From: Planctomicrobium piriforme
Lineage (GTDB): Bacteria > Planctomycetota > Planctomycetia > Planctomycetales > Planctomycetaceae
Assembly (NCBI RefSeq): GCF_900113665.1
Contig: NZ_FOQD01000018.1
Coordinates: 81,932-145,931, forward strand
Direction of reading: 5' to 3'
Length of the DNA stretch: 64,000 bases
Positions 58,139 through 64,000 of the stretch are shown here, piece by piece. The stretch's first letter is position 1; each line of letters starts with the position of its first letter. The notes below the pieces were generated by a model. The model ran no database searches. It worked only from the letters and a program-made list of their open reading frames with translations, and was not told where the DNA came from. A program made the translations under genes and the position numbers.

Positions 58139-58300
58139 GACCATTCCTCGGGCAAATCGATGTCGTCGCAGGACTTCGAACTCCGACATCATGTTGTATC
58201 AGCACGTGCGAGAATCGAGTCCGCAGACATCAGAAAAGATCATAATCCATGGCGTCGTCCGACAGAAACAGCCCTGAGCTTCGAATCTTTGGGAAGAAAC

Positions 58301-58678
58301 TTACTTTTGATGATCTGCTGAGAGTCGCAACCACTTGCCATCTTGAACTCGAAAGACGTGGCATTTGTGGAGGATCTGACGCGTCTGACGAGTCTCTTCG
58401 TCCGACAACTCGCAATCGACAAAGGCGATGCCGACAGAACCTCGCAACGAATTTGCCTTGGCAACGTCGTTCAATTGCTCAACCGTCAATGCACGGGGAA
58501 AGGTGATGCGATATTCGGCCCCGATCGGCCAGAATGGGATGGAGCCCATGCGCCCTCCTGCCCGAGAGACCGCAGCGGAAACACGGTTTTCTTTGGCCTC
58601 GACGATGATGTAGTCCAGCCACAGTACTGCGACCAGGATCAGAAACAAAAAGCCCAGCCATTGGATTATTTTCTTCAT
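58301..58678 (-). CDS. Membrane-anchored hypothetical protein
   Basis: 125 residues. One N-terminal membrane helix (about 7-26, LGFLFLILVAVLWLDYIIV), then an 85-residue soluble domain with one Cys pair (Cys89, Cys105). No family recognised. Divergent from the threonine aldolase gene (91 bp) and upstream of vapBC by about 160 bp with no visible link. Confidence 0.55.
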   Translation of the reverse strand: MKKIIQWLGFLFLILVAVLWLDYIIVEAKENRVSAAVSRAGGRMGSIPFWPIGAEYRITFPRALTVEQLNDVAKANSLRGSVGIAFVDCELSDEETRQTRQILHKCHVFRVQDGKWLRLSADHQK

Positions 58679-58769
58679 TGAAGCCTCATCGACGGGCGAG
58701 CTTTTCGAGGAATGTTCGAGCCTCTATTTGCTATCCTACGCGTTCTCACTCTGAAGTTGATGGATTCTC

Positions 58770-59813
58770 ATGTCCCACCACATCGAACTCCGCAGCGACA
58801 CGTTCACCAAACCCACCCTTCCCATGCGGCAGGCGATGGCGGCGGCGGAAGTGGGGGATGACATGGTCGGGGAAGATCCGACGGTCAATCAGCTTGAAGC
58901 CCGGATGGCGCAGTTGTTGGGGAAGCCGGCGGCGGTGTTTGCCTGCTCCGGCACGCAGTCGAATCAGATGGCGGTCTGGACCCACTGTCACTCAGGCGAT
59001 GAACTGCTCATCGAAGCCAGCGGGCATATCGCCAACTATGAGGCAGGAGGCCCCGCTGCGCTCTCGGGGGTATCCGTGCGGCGGCTGGACGGCGATTTTG
59101 GCCGGCTCGATCTCAAGCATCTCGAAGGCCAGATTCGCGGCGGGAACGTTCACTACTCGCCGACAAAACTGCTCTGTCTCGAAAACTCCACGAACATCGG
59201 CGGCGGTCGGACCTATTCGCTGGAACAACTCGATCGAGTGTGCAGTTGGGCCCATCAGAATGGACTCAAAACGCATCTCGACGGAGCTCGTCTGTTCAAT
59301 GCCTGCGCGGCCCGCGGCTATACACCGGGCGATGTCGCCGCACACTTCGACACCGTCTCAATCTGCTTTTCCAAAGGGCTGGGCTGTCCGATGGGATCGA
59401 TCCTTGTCGGCTCGACGGAAGACATTGCCCGGGCTCGTCGAGCAAGAAAGCTGTTTGGCGGGGCACTCCGTCAGGCCGGCATTCCGGCGGCGGCATGCCT
59501 GTACGCCCTGGACCATCACGTCGAACGGCTCCGCGAAGATCACGCGAATGCCAAGTTGTTCGCGGAACTGATCGCGGAGATCCCCGGAGTCACCGTCGAT
59601 TTGAACGGCGTCGAGACCAACCTGGTGTTCTTCGAAATCGATCCAAAGCTCGGCACTGCCGATCAGATCTCGCAAAAGCTCAAAGAGCGGGGAGTGCTGA
59701 TGTACCCGGCCGGCAGCCCTTATCGCCTGAGAGCCTGCACTCATCTTGACGTCAACGAGAGCCAGATTCGTCAGGCGGCCGAAGTGCTGCGCGGCATCTG
59801 CATCGTCGCATAG
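58770..59813 (+). CDS. ltaE: Low-specificity L-threonine aldolase
   Basis: 347-residue PLP enzyme splitting threonine/allo-threonine into glycine and acetaldehyde. IELRSDTFTKPTLPMRQAM start, His86 stacking on PLP (EASGHIAN), LDGAR (Asp171) and the Schiff-base Lys202 in CFSKGLGCPMGS. Length and motifs match LtaE. Its 3' end overlaps the convergent DUF423 gene by 43 bp. Confidence 0.95.
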   Translation: MSHHIELRSDTFTKPTLPMRQAMAAAEVGDDMVGEDPTVNQLEARMAQLLGKPAAVFACSGTQSNQMAVWTHCHSGDELLIEASGHIANYEAGGPAALSGVSVRRLDGDFGRLDLKHLEGQIRGGNVHYSPTKLLCLENSTNIGGGRTYSLEQLDRVCSWAHQNGLKTHLDGARLFNACAARGYTPGDVAAHFDTVSICFSKGLGCPMGSILVGSTEDIARARRARKLFGGALRQAGIPAAACLYALDHHVERLREDHANAKLFAELIAEIPGVTVDLNGVETNLVFFEIDPKLGTADQISQKLKERGVLMYPAGSPYRLRACTHLDVNESQIRQAAEVLRGICIVA

Positions 59814-60223
59814 AACAACGCGGCCCAGCCGATGATGAACAGCACGCCCCCAAACGGCGTCACCGCTCCCAGCCAGCGCATGCCAGTCAGCACCAGCAGA
59901 TACAGACTGCCGGAGAAGATGATGCTGCCGAACAGAAATGAACGGCCTGCCAGTCTCAGCGACCAGCTCGAACCATGCAGCGACAGCAGCCCGACCGCCA
60001 GCAGTGCGAGGCTGTGATACATTTCGTATTCAGCCGCCGTCTTGAAGTCCGCCAAATATTTTTGGGCAGCGGGGATCTGCTGCCCGAGGACCTCACGCGT
60101 CTGACCGGCGTATTTCTCCATGAGAAACTCCGGCAGCATATGAGCGCCGAACGAGCCGCAGACAACCGCAATCGCCCCCAGCACCGCGCCGGCCTTGATC
60201 CAGAAAAGTCCGTCTTTATTCAT
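59771..60223 (-). CDS. DUF423 (YgdD-like) small membrane protein
   Basis: 150 residues from MNKDGLFWIKAGAVLGAIAV. Four hydrophobic helices with GSFGAHMLPEF, EYEMYHSLALLAVGLL and GVLFIIGWAALF, the DUF423 pattern. Function unknown. A longer upstream frame (to 60361) is not credible. Overlaps the 3' end of ltaE tail to tail. Confidence 0.9.
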   Translation of the reverse strand: MNKDGLFWIKAGAVLGAIAVVCGSFGAHMLPEFLMEKYAGQTREVLGQQIPAAQKYLADFKTAAEYEMYHSLALLAVGLLSLHGSSWSLRLAGRSFLFGSIIFSGSLYLLVLTGMRWLGAVTPFGGVLFIIGWAALFYATMQMPRSTSAA

Positions 60224-60367
60224 GTGGGGCCCGCTATCAACGTTTGAATGCTGTGGAAGAAATCTCACGCCAAGGCGCGAAGATCGCAAAGGAAATGTCG
60301 CACGGAATGGTGCAGTAAAAATCGCTTCTTCTCTGCGCTCTCGGCGAACTCTGCGTTTCAAAGAATT

Positions 60368-60949
60368 TCAAATCTCAATCTTCGCCCCCAGCAGTTTCAC
60401 GAACGCCGCCAGCCATGCAGGATGGCCGGGCCACGCGGGCGAGGTCACCAGGTTGCCGTCAACATGGACGTCCGTCACCAGACAGTGGACATAATGCCCG
60501 CCAGCCAGCGTCACGTCAGGGCCGCAGGCGGGATACGCCGTACACGAGCGGCCTTTCAACATCCCGGCTGCCGCCAGCAGTTGCAGGCCATGACAGATCG
60601 CCGCAATCGGTTTCTTCTCGACACCGAAGTGCCGTGCCATCTCCAGCACCTGGGGATTCAACCGCAGGTACTCAGGCGACCGACCGCCAGGCACCAGCAA
60701 GGCGTCGTAGTCGGCTGGGTTAATGTCGGCGAATGCGGCATTCAGCGTGAAGTTATGCCCTGGCTTCTCGGAGTACGTCTGATCCCCTTCAAAGTCATGC
60801 ACCGCCGTGCGAATTTTGTCGCCTGCCTGCTTGAGCGGACAGACTACATGCACCGTATACCCCAGCATGAGCAGCGCCTGAAACGGCACCATCAACTCGT
60901 AGTCCTCAACAAAGTCACCGGCAATGATCAGGATTTTTTTGGCAGGCAC
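60368..60949 (-). CDS. DJ-1/PfpI family glutamine amidotransferase-like protein
   Basis: 193 residues. KKILIIAGDFVEDYELMVPF, VPGGRSPEYLR and the nucleophile elbow AAICHG (Cys about 118). Members include proteases, glyoxalases III/deglycases and chaperones. The Glu in the EDYE segment completes the usual site. Exact activity unassigned. Confidence 0.92.
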   Translation of the reverse strand: MPAKKILIIAGDFVEDYELMVPFQALLMLGYTVHVVCPLKQAGDKIRTAVHDFEGDQTYSEKPGHNFTLNAAFADINPADYDALLVPGGRSPEYLRLNPQVLEMARHFGVEKKPIAAICHGLQLLAAAGMLKGRSCTAYPACGPDVTLAGGHYVHCLVTDVHVDGNLVTSPAWPGHPAWLAAFVKLLGAKIEI

Positions 60950-60960
60950 AGGGGGTGTCA

Positions 60961-61026
60961 GGGTTGAAGGTTGATGGGTTTAAGGTTGATGGCAAAATGC
61001 TGATTGCTGATTGCTGATTGCTGACC
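60961..61026. repeat. 7-bp-period intergenic repeats (GGTTGAT and GCTGATT types)
   Basis: 60961-60992 has GGTTGAA, GGTTGAT, GGGTTTA, AGGTTGA units. 60999-61026 has GCTGATT three times then GCTGACC. Both arrays keep a seven-base period and lie between two minus-strand genes, ending 6 bp from the kinase stop codon at 61033. Confidence 0.7.
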
Positions 61027-61032
61027 GCTTCC

Positions 61033-62751
61033 TCACGCTTTCATCAACTCGGCACTGGACACCTCGTGTGCATCGCTTGATTCTGGCCTCATTTCGATCC
61101 CCTGGCTGATGCAGGTGTCGAGTTCCCGTTTCTTCGGACACCCGTGGCATTGCCACCATTCCAGTGCGGCGTCGCGGTTCCAGTCGCCTGCGTCCTGGCA
61201 TTCCATCAACGCATCCCGCAAGGCGAGGACGTTGGCGAAACGATCGTCAGGCGATTTCTCCAGACAACGCAGAATGATGCTTTCCAGATCGGCCGGAACA
61301 TCGGCTCGCAACGTGGAAGGCCGTTCGGCGATGTCTTGAACGTGCGCCAGCACCAGCTTGATCGGCCGTGTTTCATTAAACGGCGGGCGGCCGGTCAGCA
61401 GGAAGTAGGCGACGCAGCCGAGAGCGTAAATATCGCTCCGGGCATCAACATCGTCTCCCCGAGCCTGTTCTGGCGACATGTACAGCGGCGAGCCGGTGAC
61501 CATGCCATCCTGCGTCAGGTGCAGATCGTTCTCCTGATGCACTGATCGCACGAGGCCGAAGTCGAGCAGCTTGGCGACGTCGTAAGCGCCTCCCCGCTTC
61601 GCGGCAAAAATGTTCGCCGGCTTGATATCCCGATGCACCATTCCGTGTGCGTGGGCTTCCGCCAGCGCATCGCAGGTCTGGGCGAGCAAGTGAATGATTC
61701 GTGACGCCGGCAGCGGCCCGTGCATGTCGACGATCTGGTCGAGGCTCATGCCTGGCAGGTATTCCATCACATAGTAGAACGTGCCGTCATCGGTTCGGCC
61801 GAAGTCGTAGATCTCGACGGTATTCCAGTGCGTGAGTTTGGCCGTCGACTGCACTTCCTGCTCGAACCGCGCCAGCGTGGCAGGGTCGCCCGCTTTCTCT
61901 GGCCGGATGAGCTTGATCGCACACGGCCGTTTGAGCATCAGATGCTCGGCCAGATACACCTCACCCATGCCGCCGCGACCGAGCAGCCGTTTCAGCTTGT
62001 ACTGCCCCAGTTGCTGGGCCTCGAATGCCTGAGTCCGCAATGTCCGAATCAAACGCACGCCTGAGATGGCCACCGCTGTGCCGAAGGCCATCGCCATCAC
62101 CGTCTCCAGAAAGACGTGATGGAAGTCGCTCGTGTTCTCGATCAGGTCGGCCACTTTCTCCGACGATCCCCAGGCGACCAAAATGGTCAGCAACGGGCAC
62201 ACCGCCATGATCGTCATGATCACCGCAGCCCGACGCCAGTTGTTCGGGATGAACAGTGCGTAGGTGAAGATCAGAATCAGCCAGGGGGGAGTCAGCGGGA
62301 CGAGATACCCCTGCCCCGCCGTGTACAGCAGCGTCGTGTATCCGAACGTCACGAACAGCACCGCTGACGACCCGAAGACGAGGTATTCAACGCCCCGCAA
62401 ATGCCCGAGGAAGTAGTGGCATTTGCTGCACAGCCGCCAGGCGACCAGTCCCATGATCGCGGTCACGCCTGCCAGCATGACGATGTAGAACGAGTTGCCT
62501 TCCATGAAGTTTTTGGAAGGGGCGACGAAGGCCTTGATCAGGAAGGCGAGGTACCCGCAGAACAGGATCAATGACGCTTGCCGCAGGCGGTCGCGGAGGA
62601 TGTTATTGGTTTCGTGGCTGAAGTCGGCTTCGCTGCCGGCCACCACCGCCACAGGCTTGTGGCCGGCGTTGTGGGCTGCGCGCTCGTTCCCTGCCGCAGG
62701 AACCACTACGGTTTGCCCCAGGTCGCTCTCGGTCGAATTCGCTGTCGCCAT
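61033..62751 (-). CDS. Ser/Thr protein kinase with N-terminal polytopic membrane domain
   Basis: 572 residues from MATANSTESDLGQ (ATG 62751); the frame is open to 62874 without support. Six hydrophobic helices (about 60-245: LILFCGYLAFLIKAF, FYIVMLAGVTAIMGLV and others) form an N-terminal sensor or anchor. The kinase domain (about 258-525) has GRGGMGEVYLAEH, AIKLI, HRDIKPANIF, DFG and SPLYMSPEQARG. A tail with CHGCPKK cysteines follows. The TM-before-kinase order is opposite to the kinase at 1393. Confidence 0.9.
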   Translation of the reverse strand: MATANSTESDLGQTVVVPAAGNERAAHNAGHKPVAVVAGSEADFSHETNNILRDRLRQASLILFCGYLAFLIKAFVAPSKNFMEGNSFYIVMLAGVTAIMGLVAWRLCSKCHYFLGHLRGVEYLVFGSSAVLFVTFGYTTLLYTAGQGYLVPLTPPWLILIFTYALFIPNNWRRAAVIMTIMAVCPLLTILVAWGSSEKVADLIENTSDFHHVFLETVMAMAFGTAVAISGVRLIRTLRTQAFEAQQLGQYKLKRLLGRGGMGEVYLAEHLMLKRPCAIKLIRPEKAGDPATLARFEQEVQSTAKLTHWNTVEIYDFGRTDDGTFYYVMEYLPGMSLDQIVDMHGPLPASRIIHLLAQTCDALAEAHAHGMVHRDIKPANIFAAKRGGAYDVAKLLDFGLVRSVHQENDLHLTQDGMVTGSPLYMSPEQARGDDVDARSDIYALGCVAYFLLTGRPPFNETRPIKLVLAHVQDIAERPSTLRADVPADLESIILRCLEKSPDDRFANVLALRDALMECQDAGDWNRDAALEWWQCHGCPKKRELDTCISQGIEMRPESSDAHEVSSAELMKA

Positions 62752-62973
62752 ATTCTGGTCGCTTCGTTCTTGGCTCTGCCTATCATAGACAGACTCTTCC
62801 AGAGCGTCACTCGCACGGCAAGCCGCTGCCTGCCGTGAGAATGCGATTCGCATCTGCAATAATAATTGCAACACCGATCAGGCAGGCGTGTTACGCCGGC
62901 GTGACGGAAATTGAGACAAGTTGCCGCACCCGCCGGGCAACTTGATCTGACTCTTTCGCATCAAGTTTTCGTC

Positions 62974-63960
62974 ATGAATGACCCCGCCAGTCACGCTCCC
63001 CGCTGGATGTCGACCGTACTCCGCGCGGCAGGCATTTATAACCTGGTCTGGGGCGCCTGGGTGGTCCTCTGGCCCGAGTGGTCGTTGCGGGTCTGCGGGT
63101 ATCCGGAACCGCTCAATTATCCGCAATTCTGGCAGTGCATCGGGATGATCGTCGGCGTGTACGGGATCGGCTACTGGATCGCGGCTTCCGATCCAGTCCG
63201 GCACTGGCCGATTGTGTTTGTCGGGTTCCTCGGAAAAGTTCTCGGGCCGATCGGATTTCTCTGGGGCTATTCGCAGGGAACTCTCCCCCTCTCCGCCGGT
63301 CGCATCAACATCACGAACGACGTGATCTGGTGGGCGCCGTTCGCGGCGATCTTGTGGCATGCCTTGCGGACCTCGGCCGACCGCCCTGCCCGAGATCCCG
63401 CACCGCTCGATCTCTCATCGGCGATTGGCACTGTGCGAAGTCAGTCAGGCGAAACCCTGTCGGAATTGTCGGCGGCAAAACCGCTGCTGCTGGTCTTTCT
63501 GCGGCATGTCGGCTGCACTTTCTGCCTTGAGGCGCTGAGCGATTTGGCAAAACAGCGACCGGAGATCGAAGCCCGCGGCACCCGCATCGCCCTCGTCCAC
63601 CTCAGCGATGAAGGGGTCGCCGGGGAACTTTTCCGGCAGTATGGATTAGACGACCTCCCCCGTTTCAGCGACCCCGATCAACGGCTCTATCAGGCATTCG
63701 GACTCAAGCAGGGCCGGTTCCTGCAGCTCTTCGGCTGGAAGGTGCTCTCGCGCGGAACTCAGGCAGCAATTTTCGAAGGCCACGGCTTCGGCGGCCTGCA
63801 AGGCAACGGCCTGCGCATGCCAGGCGTGTTCCTCCTCCGCGACGGCACCGTCGTCGCCAGCTACCGCCACCAAACAACCGCCGACCGGCCAGATTATTGT
63901 GAACTGGCGAGCGGGGGACGTCAGTCCACAGACGTTCGGCACAATGGTAGCGGTCTGTGA
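62974..63960 (+). CDS. Membrane protein with C-terminal SelL/AhpC-like thioredoxin-fold domain
   Basis: 328 residues from MNDPASHAPRW. Four hydrophobic helices (about 12-130) are followed by a thioredoxin-fold domain (about 150-318) with FLRHVGCTFC; Cys181 and Cys184 form CxxC. SelL/AhpC-TSA_2-like members share the HxGCxxC signature, sometimes with selenocysteine. GFGGLQGNGLRMPGVFLLRDG matches the conserved C-terminal part. Likely a membrane-tethered thiol redox protein; partner unknown. Confidence 0.82.
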   Translation: MNDPASHAPRWMSTVLRAAGIYNLVWGAWVVLWPEWSLRVCGYPEPLNYPQFWQCIGMIVGVYGIGYWIAASDPVRHWPIVFVGFLGKVLGPIGFLWGYSQGTLPLSAGRINITNDVIWWAPFAAILWHALRTSADRPARDPAPLDLSSAIGTVRSQSGETLSELSAAKPLLLVFLRHVGCTFCLEALSDLAKQRPEIEARGTRIALVHLSDEGVAGELFRQYGLDDLPRFSDPDQRLYQAFGLKQGRFLQLFGWKVLSRGTQAAIFEGHGFGGLQGNGLRMPGVFLLRDGTVVASYRHQTTADRPDYCELASGGRQSTDVRHNGSGL

Positions 63961-64000
63961 TGGTATTGGGTGAGAGTGTGTCGTTGCCGGTGGAAGATTG

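Overview
The window is a GC-rich, gene-dense bacterial chromosome segment. Gene content points to Planctomycetota, probably order Planctomycetales. The signs are three serine/threonine kinases with different sensor modules, a large secreted beta-helix protein, a planctomycete-style CsrA, DUF4258-like and VapBC toxin-antitoxin pairs, an OmpH/Skp-like protein and short secreted orphans. I cannot name a genus. There is no rRNA operon, CRISPR array or replication origin.

Layout. 1-3546: the 3' part of an M3 oligoendopeptidase and a membrane Ser/Thr kinase with a Cache-like sensor. 3626-15389: a nitrate module. A FixJ-type response regulator and a histidine kinase with a NarX/PilJ-like box are divergent from narK, a fused DmsB-DmsC-like membrane ferredoxin, a NasA/NapA-like nitrate reductase, nirA and a CysJ-like flavoprotein. 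Together these give nitrate sensing, uptake and reduction to ammonium. 15537-34827: housekeeping and accessory genes: beta-helix protein, LssY_C protein, a tandem class II aldolase with a degenerate second half, two DinB proteins, dnaK, csrA, lpdA, glpK, a frameshifted LRR kinase, a toxin-antitoxin-like pair, a VOC protein and a YebC protein. A MITE-like repeat occurs here at least twice.

35457-39372: a 3.8-kb island next to tRNA-Ser(UGA), bounded by 41-bp direct copies of the tRNA 5' half. It holds a truncated integrase, a polymorphic-toxin C-terminal tip with a small putative immunity gene, and a 5'-truncated SRAP (YedK) remnant. 39491-50251: a seven-gene chemosensory operon on the minus strand (CheW, CheR-TPR, CheW, MCP, CheA-REC, CheB, hybrid kinase). 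Its composition matches the Wsp type, but the diguanylate cyclase output is replaced by a REC-REC-HK-REC-REC-HPt hybrid kinase.

50370-64000: tRNA-Ala(CGC), an uncharacterised three-gene operon (papain-like hydrolase, secreted peptidase/thioredoxin/TM fusion, unknown protein), a YugP-type peptidase, an OmpH-like protein, an FAH-family hydrolase, a Nudix hydrolase, VapBC, threonine aldolase, DUF423 and DJ-1/PfpI proteins, a polytopic Ser/Thr kinase and a membrane-anchored thioredoxin-fold protein. Intergenic gaps carry a family of 7-bp-period repeats (five or six sites), often right next to stop codons.
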